From contig CM114271.1 in assembly GCA_050084515.1 (NCBI GenBank), positions 21,576,001-21,640,000 of the forward strand: a stretch of 64,000 nt of DNA, in the 5' to 3' direction. Positions 35,104 to 44,700 of the stretch are shown here, piece by piece. Numbering within the stretch: position 1 is the stretch's first letter; every line of letters starts with the position of its first letter. Source of the DNA: Blasia pusilla (Eukaryota; Marchantiophyta; Marchantiopsida; Blasiales). The translations under genes and the position numbers were made by a program. A model generated the notes under the pieces. That model was not told the origin of the DNA. It saw nothing but the letters and a program-made list of their open reading frames with translations, and made no database searches.

Positions 35104-36310
35104 AGGGCCAGGAGGTTCAGGTGGGAGGGGACTCATATTTTACGGGTATGGGGAGATGGTAGGATACGAGTGGTACCTCATCCTTCCCAGTGAGCACGTG
35201 TAGTGCGACATGCCCATAAGGAGTTTGGACATTTTGGAGTAAAGCGTACTAACAACTTACTCCAGGTTCAGTATTGGTGGCGCGGCATGCATACTGGGGT
35301 ACATCAGTTTGTGGCCAGATGTATGCTATGTGACAGAGTGCGAGCATCCTTCAATGTTCCCACTCCGCAGTTGCATCCTTTTCCGATTATGGGTTTAGGT
35401 TATCGGTGGAGTTTAGACTTTGCGGGACCTTTGCCATTGACAGGGCTTCATCATAGGTACGTGTTGGTCATGGTGGAGCATTTCTCCAAGTGGATAGAGT
35501 TGGTGGCACTACCAGACAAGGCGAGCGAGGGAACAGCTTATGCGTTTCTAGATTGTGTGCTTAGTCACTTTGGTACACCGGCGGAGGTGTTGACTGACCA
35601 GGTACCGAGTTCGGGGAGAGTTTCAGGCCTTGTGTGATCAGGCGCTGATAGATCACCACACCACGTCTAGAGATTATCCTGAGGCATATGGGTTGGCGGA
35701 GAGAGTGGTACAGACGGTGAAGAGAGGATTGCGCAAGTATGGCTTGCAGCGGGGACAGTTGAGGGAGTGGGACCTACAGTTGCCATGGTTGGCTATAGGT
35801 TATCGCTTTAGTCGGCACGCATCCTTGGCGTCATTTTCACCGTACTTTTTGCTCTTTGGGAGAGAGCCAGATTTACCCGCAGCGATTCGACGTGACATGG
35901 CGGAGGTGTTAGATCTTGATGATCCAGATGTGTGGGTGCAAGCATGTTCTCAGAGGGCAGAAGTTTTTCGTATAGTTATGCCTATGGCCTTTGAAAACTT
36001 AGCTATTGCCCACCATAGAGATACATTGAGGTACGCGACCATTCGTGGAGGAGGTTATCGTCCAGGGATTAGGAGGTCTCATCTTGGAGATAACGTTTAT
36101 TTACAGCAGGCGGCACCCACGACGCTAGATGTCACTGTAGGGCGCACGACCCTACGTGTGCGCGAGGTATTACCGACCGGAGTCCTCATGTTGGAGGGAC
36201 GGGATGGTTTGGTTTGGAAGGATCATGTGCGCAATTGTGCGCCATGTCATCTTCCGAATGTAGATGGGACGGTGGATCCGAGCTTGGCAGTGGTACCTGC
36301 AGGCTTGAGG
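35104..36310 (+). pseudogene. Integrase, DD35E type (one TGA, one frameshift)
   Basis: The HHCC zinc domain is HKEFGHFGVKR...CMLC (about 35,210-35,330), after an in-frame TGA at 35,191. Core: first Asp in SLDFAGPL (35,416), second Asp in VLTDQ (35,596), then a net two-base loss near 35,605, then GLAERVVQTVKRGLRK with Glu at 35,702. The second Asp to Glu distance is 35 residues once the loss is allowed for. The C-terminal domain has GDNVYLQQ, VGRTTLRVREVLPTGVLML, and ends in WKDHVRNCAPCHLPNVDGT. Integrase joins the cDNA ends to the target. Confidence 0.92.
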
Positions 36311-36451
36311 TGTATGTTGTGCGGATCTGCGAGGGGTGCAGCCACCATGTTGGTATGTGATGGTTGTTCTCGAGGGTGGCATATGTCATGTCTAACCCTC
36401 CCTCTTGATGTGGTTCCCACGGGACGATGGATGTGTCTGAGATGTATATAG
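36311..36451 (+). CDS. PHD finger fused to the integrase C-terminus
   Basis: Cys and His spacing is CMLC, CDGC, HMSC and CLRC, with the aromatic GWH and a Trp two residues before the last Cys pair (GRWMCLRC): a complete C4HC3 PHD finger. It is in frame with the integrase C-terminal domain and ends the polyprotein at the stop at 36,449. PHD fingers usually bind the histone H3 tail by its K4 state. In this position the likely role is choice of integration site, as chromodomains do in chromoviruses. Confidence 0.93.
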   Translation, partial: CMLCGSARGAATMLVCDGCSRGWHMSCLTLPLDVVPTGRWMCLRCI

Positions 36452-36509
36452 GGTAGTAGGTCATGTCAGAGAGATGTGATATTTTCTATCTGGAGTTAGG
36501 GGATCCAAG

Positions 36510-36663
36510 CGCCCACTAGGGGGCGGTTGTGTGATCTCCATGTATATGTATGAGTTTATTTTTGTACATGTGTGGATCGACCCGTGTGTGGGGAAGATTG
36601 GTGTTGTGTGGTGTAGATGTGACGAGCGATGTATGTTGTGTAGCGGTATGTATGCGCACGACA
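36510..36663 (+). repeat. Polypurine tract and block A1
   Basis: A G-rich purine tract (ctagggggcgg, 36,516-36,526) is followed by block A1, which starts ttgtgtgatctcc and ends gcgcacgaca at 36,663. A1 matches A2 (37,139-37,276) with four differences in about 140 bases by eye. Two bases (AC) separate its CA end from block B2. Confidence 0.88.
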
Positions 36664-36665
36664 AC

Positions 36666-37138
36666 TTTCACATCTGAGTAGCCGATAGGCCGAGATCTAT
36701 CGTGGATAGGGCGTAGGAGCCAGCGGACTATCTTGAGTGTAACTTTGTCCCACGGTGTCGGATGAGGTTGAGGATAGGTCCATTGTGGGGAATGTCGTTC
36801 GACAACTTTCATGTTGAGGTCTTTTACAGTGGGTGACTTGTTGACCAGTCACCCCCCTCAGAATCTTTGTCTTGTGAGTTACCAAAGGAAGGGCTATTTC
36901 TAGGGGAAGAGCCTTTTGGCTCTTCCCAACCCTATATAAGAGAGGAAGATGGCTTTCCTAAGCCATCTTTCTCATGTTGGGCCGTTGGAGCACCTCCCTT
37001 GTATGTGTGTGAGCTAGGACTAGGGTGCTAGCGTCCGGATTCCTTGATAGCACAGGGTGGACGAGGCTTGATATGCCGATGTAGATTGAGGAGTGGAGTT
37101 TTAGGCCGGGTGTGCCATTTTTACTACTCTTTATTTTT
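36666..37138 (+). repeat. Block B2 (right-end copy of the promoter block)
   Basis: It matches B1 (27,325-27,804), including the TATA box and hairpin. It starts TTTCACATC where B1 starts TGTCACATC, so the terminal TG is lost at this internal copy. It is followed directly by block A2. Confidence 0.9.
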
Positions 37139-37276
37139 GTTGTGTGATCTCCATGTATATGTATGAGTTGATTTTTGTACATGTGTGGATCGACCCGTGT
37201 GTGGGGAAGATCGGTGTTGTGTGTTGTAGATGTGACGAGCGATGTATGTTGTGTAGCGATATGTATGCGCACGACA
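37139..37276 (+). repeat. Block A2 (right terminus of the element)
   Basis: A second copy of block A, ending gcgcacgaca, followed by the ACCT duplication and then unrelated DNA. The 17-kb fragment ends at the same base, which supports this as the integrase-defined terminus. Confidence 0.85.
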
Positions 37277-37880
37277 ACCTGTCCTGGATACTGAATGGAA
37301 AAATCGAGTTTCCAGGTCACATCATGTCCTAATTGCAGTCACACCAAGATGAGGGAAGGCCTGCGAACAATAGATCACTTGCAACAGAAGACACATTGAA
37401 ACCACATTAATGAATCGGTGTTCAAGATCCTTCTTCCTGTTAAGAGAACTGAAATTGGGAGGGTGATTCAAACTTGCAAAGGGGACGGAGAAGGGAAGAT
37501 CTCACTCGACCGTCTCCATCATCCGGGCGATGCACCTTACGCCTTCCCACGGTGCACTTATCTGGGCCGATAATGAGTGTCAAGGCGACGATGAGACACC
37601 ACCACTCTTTCATGTTTCTGAATAGTGTCGTTGTTTTTTCATGACAGTTTGAGTTTACACGTCTTTCTATGTCTTATGGAGTTGAGAGAGATTTCCTGGG
37701 TCCATCACATCAAGATGTCCCGTGATCGCAGCTCTGAGATTGCATGCAGTCGTAGAGTGATTGGTACGCTGGTGCAATGAGGATGGTGGAGGTGGAGATC
37801 AGTACGATGAATTCATAGAGATAGATCACTTCAGATGGAGAAAGAATCATCGTTCTCTAGAGAAGACGATAACCAGATGA

Positions 37881-38250
37881 TTGTGCAGAACCTATTCAAG
37901 GGATCCAACGGAAGGACTCCTAGAAAAACGGCGGAAGGTGCGCCACGCGCTCTTTAGCACATCGTTTGCCATGAACTTCCTACACGACTTCCTCAAGTAT
38001 CCCCACTTGTCCAAACCTGACTGGATGGAGGCCAGGGAAAACGAGGAGGAGGAGAAGCAAGAGAACGTGCAAGGTGTCGAGTCCTAGGAAAAATACAAGG
38101 AAAAGTTACGGTGCAAGAACTTCAAGGAGAGTAGATTTATAGTTTTGCATATAGCTGCTCTACTCCATAAGGAGGAGATTGTACGCAGACTTCTACATCA
38201 AGCTGATCTAGAAGCGCGTAGATGCACCGGGAGACTATCTGAGTCAGGAA
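37881..38250 (+). pseudogene. Ankyrin-repeat protein fragment
   Basis: The frame begins at about 37,881 (LFSTSFAMNFLHDFLKYPHL, then a Glu-rich stretch), meets a TAG at 38,085 and continues in the same frame with VLHIAALLHKEEIVRRLLHQ and ADLEAR, a good ankyrin repeat (LHlAa..gh.eiVr.LL..gAd.n.r). No second repeat or intron structure could be found. It is probably a decayed gene piece next to the retroelement insertion. Confidence 0.5.
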
Positions 38251-38348
38251 AAAAGCCCCCTTATTTAAGCTTGACTCCGTTCGTAGGTGAGGAGTGAGAC
38301 AGACAGAGAGAAAAGAAAAAAGCCCGCGTAGACAGCAGCCTGCCCGTG

Positions 38349-38503
38349 CTCATACGCTCAATACGTAGGTGCGACCAGAGGGTAGAAAAAAAAGAGCGCC
38401 CATGCTCGTCCGCCCGATAGGTTGGTGCGACCAGAGGGTAGGGGACAGAAGTTGTTCACAGTTGGGTCCGCCCGATAGGTAGGTGCGGCTACAGGGGTAG
38501 GGG
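38349..38503. repeat. Three imperfect tandem repeats around 'ataggt(t/a)ggtgcg'
   Basis: Units at about 38,349, 38,405 and 38,467 share cgcccgataggttggtgcga and ccagagggtag with variations. Spacing is about 55-62 bp. No coding role is seen. Confidence 0.75.
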
Positions 38504-38585
38504 AGAGGGTAAGTGAGGGGTTCTAAGTCGGGTCGAGCCTATTGATGAGCGCGGTCCCTTTCAGCCCTTTTTGGCTGAAGTCTTG

Positions 38586-38710
38586 ACCCCTATTCCTTTT
38601 GATGATGCCAGAAATCGTTTTGATATACGATTTTATTTTGTTTCTATTTTGTTTATTATATTTGATTTGGAAGTCACCTTTTTATTTCTTTGGAATAAGA
38701 TTCCAACCGG
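38586..38710 (+). pseudogene. nad3: Nuclear insertion of mitochondrial nad3 fragment (NUMT)
   Basis: The frame reads [20 protein letters not shown], then [16 protein letters not shown]. This is the conserved central membrane part of plant mitochondrial NADH dehydrogenase subunit 3. The usual residues between the W and NKI (family: WAVSLNKI) are missing, and both ends of the gene are absent. The usual Pro before Trp is Leu. It has no start context or introns and sits between repeats, so it is a decayed organelle-to-nucleus transfer of complex I sequence. Confidence 0.85.
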
Positions 38711-39324
38711 ACTCAAACCCAGGTCAATGTCCGGGGAGAACCGGGGTTACATGTTGAGCTGGCCGGTAGAAATTGAGAATTTCCGATTCAGTACGTCACT
38801 TACCGGCCAAAAACCGAGGGTTCAGGGAGGGTGTCCTTTGTATTCGTATCTGTTTAGCCGGCTGAAATGACGAAAACTTCAAAAATTTCAGCTTGGTTTT
38901 GTAGAGACCGGAAATGTACCGGTTGTCACGAAAAAACTCCCCGGACCCTGACCCTGACCCTGACCCAGGTCTCTACGCCCGAGTCCCATGACCCACCCGG
39001 CTAGCCCAACAGCCGGATGCATGCACTACGTCTTCGATTTATGTGTTTTGTAATAAGACATTTCCTTGATTCCCTTTATTATTAGAATAATTTCGGATTT
39101 TATTATTATTTTAGTTTTTATGTAAGACTTTGCAATATTATTTTTTAACTTGGTTCATTTTTATTTATATTATATTTTTTTGCTATTGAAAAACCAATAA
39201 TCATTTTTGCATTGCAGCCAATCATTACGGAGTAAGCGTAATTGGTGTCATATCAATTCTCTCATCGACATGCAAGGGGCCTTTAATTACGGAAAAAACT
39301 AAAGAGAGTGGGAGTCTTGAATAT

Positions 39325-39714
39325 ATGGCAGCGAGAGATGAAGAGCAAACATTTTCTTTGTCTTGCTTGCAAAGAAAACGAAAACTATTTCATGTGGAGC
39401 CTATGTTGTCCTCTCCTCCAAATGTTTTCAATGAGGTTGAGGAGTTTAGGGAAGTTGGAAGTGGCCAAGAAGTTGTGGGTACTCTCAATAGTGATGAGAA
39501 ATACTTCTTGGAATTATACATTGGTCTTGAAGAACATGACTATGTTGAAAACTTTTCCACTTCCCTTTATGATTATGAGGGATGATATGTCGGTGATATG
39601 TTTGATAGGGAATATAGGCATATTGATTATAGGGATATGGATAATAGTTGTGATGATAGTGAGATAGGAGATTTGATGATTGATATTCTTTCTCCGGATT
39701 ATGGGCATAGTTAG
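39325..39714 (+). pseudogene. Acidic open frame of unknown function with one internal TGA
   Basis: From the Met at 39,325 the frame runs 86 codons to TGA at 39,583, then continues in the same frame for 42 codons (YVGDMFDREYRHIDYRDMDN and on) to TAG at 39,712. It is rich in Asp, Glu and Tyr. The single stop could be a mutated GGA. I recognise no domain. It could be the end of a transposon gag or a lineage-specific small gene. Confidence 0.3.
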
Positions 39715-39719
39715 CCAAG

Positions 39720-42000
39720 AGAGTCTATTTTTGGACTGAAATATATACTCATATTTAGAAAAACTTTGAAAAGTCTTGTTTATGTTGATTTGGCTTTAAC
39801 CTTCCAGTAAGCTGCCCACTGTTCAGCTCAATTCAGTACAATATGTTGCTCATGTCTTGAAAAAGAACAAGAAGAAAAGAGATGTTTCTTTCACTCTGTT
39901 TCATAATCTCTAATGGGTCATTGCAGAGACTTAATTAAAGGTTCTCCCTCGACGTGTGTAAACTTCCCACTCCTGCAGTGGATGAAAGGAGAAAAGGCCC
40001 AAACTTACTACAATGAGGGAGTTTTATGTGATAAAAATTAATGCCGGTGCATTGCAGGGGCATTCTCACTAGTAACCCATAATGATATCAATGCCGTTGA
40101 TTTGGCCAATATGAGGTTTTGTCAATTTAACGGTCTCTTCGAAAGGCCCTTGAACACTCAATTTCACAGGCCGTCTTTGGAGCAACAAAATCAAGTGGAT
40201 CTTATGGGCACCCATCAACCTATACTAGTGGGTGCACACATAAACATTTTCTTCTTGCCCGTACAATAAAAAATACTTTCTTGCCCGGTTGCCACAAGTC
40301 AAGAAAAAAATGTTTGCGAATCAAGGCACTCTCCGATAATAACACAACACAGATTCACGACGTGAGCATCTACTTATGTTTTCCAAATCTGACTACACAC
40401 CTCCAGCGATCATCCGTGAAAATTCATGACATGATCATCCACCACTACTAATGCTTTTTCACAAAAGACACCAGGGTACACACGAACGACACACCCTTCA
40501 ACGCAACAGTGGTGAGATATGAACCAGCAAAGACAAACCCGAAATTATATGAGGAAGTGTCGATAGACTTCGGAGCTCCACAAACAGACAGCGAGCGTTG
40601 CAGCCGAGATGATTACCGTGTCGGTGAAGACGGGAAACTACTGCTCCCGCATGCCGAGATAACAGCCGTGCACTCACTGCAGCGCTCGTGGCATCTGGCT
40701 TTTGAAAGAATGGAACCGGAATTTTATACAAGGAGTGAAGGCTACCAGGATGAGCAGCAAGACGAAAATAGGAACAGTAACTACGATTCATTTCTAAAAC
40801 GGAAAAAATTTGCTTATTGACTTGAATGCGATATCCGTCAGCAAGAGCACAAGGGTCAAACATTATGCATACATGGAGACTTTACCACATGTTTCTTTGG
40901 CACAATGCTGGTGACCGAAGAATATGCTGGTGGAAGATCTATCCAATTTGAAAGATGCTTAGATATGGCGAGGATATGCTATAAAATCTACGAGAGCAGC
41001 GGTAGCATTCGGTTACACCTATGGTGTGGTAAAGATAGCCCTGCACCGTTCAGCACGTCTTCCACGGAACACGAGGGTATGACGCAATGTATCGATCCTC
41101 CACTGTTCAATTATTGGCGTTTGCAATGCCGTAGAGGCAATCGGTGGGGGAAGAGTGGTCCAGGCAAAGAAAGAAATGGACGAATACACGACAGCTCATC
41201 ATACTCGCAGGGTAGATTGATAGACCGACAAATGATTCGGTGGCTGAAATTGTGTACATGGTTGCTGCAGTCTCATATTTCGACACAGCTGATTTGTAAA
41301 ATATACGATCGGAAACAGGGTTGGGATTCGATGCCTGAATCCCCTAAAGGAAAACAAGAGTGGCAACCTTGTCTAAAGACGGAGTTAAACCTATGGTGGC
41401 TCGGAACGCTGAATACTTCACAAGAGTACTTGCAGCTGTGGTGGACCAAATAATGAGTCCCGGAGTGTCATTAAGCTGGCTTTGCTACGACTACGTGTCC
41501 GGGAACAAAATAGCTTGCTAATTCTACCGCTGTTTCCCTACTTACCTGTACAGGGTATTGTTGCGCGCGCCATCACCCCACATTACTACCTGGAGAGGCA
41601 AGTACAAACCGCATCACACGCATCAGAAAACACACATTGTGAGAAGCCACACAGCGATTTGGGGCAAGCTCTAGGCAATTGCGAAGCTAGCTACCTTAAC
41701 CATAAGTGATAATCTTCCAAACAGCAGAGAAGTTCTGTAGACTTCTATCCAAAGACGAGTGGTGCAATAGAGCAGAAAGAGGAAAGGAAGCAAACTGCCC
41801 ATCTCCAATTCCAAGCAAGTGCTTCAATTTGCCCTGGTGAAATAAGATAACACTTGTTGAGACAAAACTTGTGCAGAAATTCGACCTCTCAAGGGAGTTT
41901 CCCGTGAGGAGCTCCGCACAGCCCGAGTAGTAGTGCACGAATCCCCGAGATTGAACAGCACCCTGGCCAGGAGGTCGCCGTGAAACAACATTCAGACTTC
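39720..42000. other. Unassigned region with several moderately long open frames
   Basis: Plus-strand frames at 40,509-40,820 and 40,905-41,453 look locally coding in composition, but I recognise no domain and cannot join them by splice sites. Base composition is higher in GC than the neighbouring 44-51 kb. A decayed gene or a lineage-specific gene is possible. Confidence 0.3.
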
Positions 42001-42113
42001 AAATATGCAAATCAGTTAAATCATGTTCACGCATTTGATGCTTCATTCCACTGTGAACCCCTTGCAAGTCAACTATTTAACCGGCAAATCTTTGGGCCGG
42101 AAGGTAATCGGAG

Positions 42114-43794
42114 CTAAACCTGTAGATCATCCCGAAATAGTAGACCAGAGCGACTCTTCTCTTGCCTCTTGGGATTATCTGTCCAAGCGTTTCGAGCTTG
42201 TATCAGCTCCAGTATCCAGTCGAAAACCTGCATCGACGGAATGCGTGGATTACATATCTCAAGTTCCGAGCGCAGGCCTTGAAAAAATTGGTCGAGGAGT
42301 TCGGGATGAGCTAAGAAGAGGACAAACCTGCGCTAATCTATAACGTGGCCGTTCCAATTGCGCCCCACGTACTTTGAGTCCGGTACCTTGACATTCTGGA
42401 CAGAAAACTGTTCCGTCTCCGTTACTAGCTCCGCCGTCGTCTTGAATGCAGCCCCTCTTGAGTGTTTGTTCAATTATAGCTCGTCGAGTTTTACAGAGCT
42501 TTCTAGAGTGATCTATCCTGTGATCTAATGCGCCAGAGAAAGTCTTGACTTCGCAGATCGAAATCCAGTCAATTAAGCAATTACTGTGATACACATGAAA
42601 TACCTGCAGAAGGATTTTCCAGAGCGAAAAATAGTGAGGGAAAGAGCTGGCTTTTCGCTCCAGCGAAGTTAAGTCAGAATGCAGACGCCATGGGCGGAAT
42701 ATACATGCATGATACACGAGCGTCACGCTGTGATAAAATTGCACTGCTCGAGTCAATAAGTCGAGTTCCGTAAAACGTCACAACCACGATAAACATACCC
42801 CACGCTTGTTTCGGCTTCCACAAACCATCTGCTTCGTCTGCAAATTGAGCAACGCGGCCACATCTTTGCCCGAAGTCATCCTTTGGTGGCAAATAAAACA
42901 CATTCTCTCTACGACCTTCGGCTTTCTCCGCTTCCAGCCACGACGGAGGGCCCTGCTCGTTGATTCTTTCGCTGCTATCCCATGCTTTTGCTGTTCCGCG
43001 TCTGACTGTGGAGGGTCCCGGTCAACCACAGTTATACTACTACTACAAGAATTTCCGCCAGGAACTCCTAAAGCTAGCGCACCGGACGAAGCTGGGGGAT
43101 TGACCTTTGGAGTGCAACTTTCAGAGTCGGTTTTGCGATGGTCTAAACACATTAGGTCCTCTTGCTCAGCAGCGTGAGTTCTTCCGCTCTTGGTGTCAAA
43201 CCAAGGCTTCCAATTCCCTCCCCGTCCAATCATGTCACTGTAGGGAAACATTACCACGGCGTAAACAATTCCACCGGCCTGGCCACTCTGCCAGCCAGCC
43301 TCAGGGACAGGCTTCCCCTTCCCCCTCCAACAAAACCAAGAAGCCTCGACAAGAGGAGCGGAGCCTGCGATCCGAACGCTGAAAAAGAGTTCCCCGCTTC
43401 CAATCCATTGCAAGGGGCTCTTGGAAGTTTCAGTGACGCCCGATGCATCTGCCAAAACAATCTGTGACTCCCGCAGTGTCGCACCGCGAGAAGCAAGAAC
43501 TCCGTCAGCTGGAGGGTTGTATTCGCTCTCATCCTTCTCCAATTCACGTTTTACAATTGCTCGCTCCCCTGAAGCACTCCGAATTGCAGCATTTTGGCCG
43601 CTCGCAACGGCCGCAGAGAGGCGTGCGTGCAGATTGCCTTGCAGGTGATCGACGAGTGCAGAATCGCTGTAACATCTAGTTCCGCATCTTGTGCACACAA
43701 ATATCGTACGCCTGCCATCGCGCTGAAGCTCTACGCACCTGTGCCCCCGCAACCACGCTTCTCGAAGCACGGCGCGTGCCGCTCCTTCCTTCAT
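42114..43794 (-). CDS. Plant C2H2/RING-like zinc-finger protein, three exons
   Basis: Exons on the minus strand: 42799-43794, 42328-42603, 42114-42227, all phase 0, giving 461 residues. Exon 1 encodes a C2H2 finger (FVCTRCGTRCYSDSALVDHL, then QGNLH), a variable middle, and CFICHQRMTSGKDVAALLN. Exon 2 continues with VFHVYHSNCLIDWISICEV and a second zinc pair (FCPECQGTGLKV). Exon 3 is short (ARNAWTDNPKRQEKSRSG) and ends in TAG. The same architecture (C2H2 finger, then CFICHQRM...HxSCLIHW, then CPECQGTG) occurs in uncharacterised plant proteins. An upstream in-frame Met at 43,854 lies in a GT-repeat leader, so I prefer the Met at 43,794. Nuclear location is inferred. Confidence 0.85.
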
Positions 43795-44290
43795 ACCCTC
43801 CCTAGACCGGCTTCCTTTCTCCGTCCCGTCTTCCCCCCCAACACACACACACACACACTCTCTCCTCTCTCTTGCGTTTCACTTCGTGCCCCCTTCCATG
43901 TCCCCGACGAAACCACGAAGGTAATAACCAATTGCCTTCCCCACGAACGGATCGTAAAATGCGCTAACGCGCCAGTACGCTTCCACGATGTTTGGCGAAA
44001 CTCGAACCTTTTGAACGCCTCTCTACTGTTATTAGCTTCTGCCTTCGTCTCTTCTGCGAATCTGCGCTGGCTTTCGTGCTTTCTTCCGACAACTCCTCCA
44101 GACTCCGGATTCCATCGCGCGCCCCTGTTCATTCATTGGAGCTCTGGACCGACCGCGCTACGGAACATTCTGTCCGCACTCACTCCTCCTCCTCAACCCG
44201 AAACAACCCGTGAGGCTCGCAGTTCCGCTTGCTCGACATCATCCATCCACGATTCCACGCGCCACTGCTCCTCTCACTGACGATCGTCAG
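43795..44290 (-). promoter_or_regulatory. 5' leader and promoter of the zinc-finger gene
   Basis: It contains a short (CA)n run on the plus strand at about 43,839-43,860, CT-rich tracts and raised GC, falling to AT-rich sequence from about 44,300. Long open frames crossing it resemble no protein. No TATA box was found. Confidence 0.45.
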
Positions 44291-44700
44291 AGTCGTAAGT
44301 GATCGAATGACCGGTACCAAATTTGCAGAGAGTGCATGATTTAGTCTCTGCACGCAAATTTGAAATGTTCAAGAGGAATGTGGAGCACGATACGAATGTA
44401 CGATGGGAGAGGCGCGTGTCTTGTTACTACTGAACGGATGTACGTATGACACATATTTCGTTCGAGTTATAATGCTAATTTGTCTACATATCAAGAAGTG
44501 CTTCCGTGAGAGTAAGACTAGATTTGATCATATGTGACTTGTACTTTCATCATAAAAAAAAGTTCGCATGCTTTCTAAAGTGTCCCAATTTGAATTCTCT
44601 TCGAAGTACGCATGTCATTAATTTGTACCGGTCTGAATTGTGTGTACAATGGAGAGGACAATGGACGATTAAAGAGAAAAAAATTTGACGAAGAGGAAAA

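Larger units (their letters stand above)
27325..37276 (+). mobile_element. Ty3/gypsy-like retrotransposon encoding a DNA methyltransferase and a PHD finger
   Basis: The element is 9,952 bp. It starts with TG (tgtcacatctgag), ends with CA (gcgcacgaca) and is flanked by ACCT at 27,321-27,324 and 37,277-37,280, so it is one integration event. Order: terminal block B1, long leader with GC-rich repeats, gag with zinc knuckle, protease, methyltransferase, reverse transcriptase, RNase H, integrase, PHD finger, polypurine tract, block A1, block B2, block A2. Protease through the N-terminal part of reverse transcriptase share one frame. Frameshifts near 30,340, 31,250, 33,860, 34,420 and 35,605, together with six in-frame stops, make this copy non-autonomous as it stands. 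The domains and order are Ty3/gypsy plus two additions. Confidence 0.92.

Noticed and set aside
38942-38965. CCCTGA repeats as an internal telomere tract
   Set aside because: The plant telomere unit is CCCTAAA. This is a short CCCTGA run of about four units, so an ordinary microsatellite.
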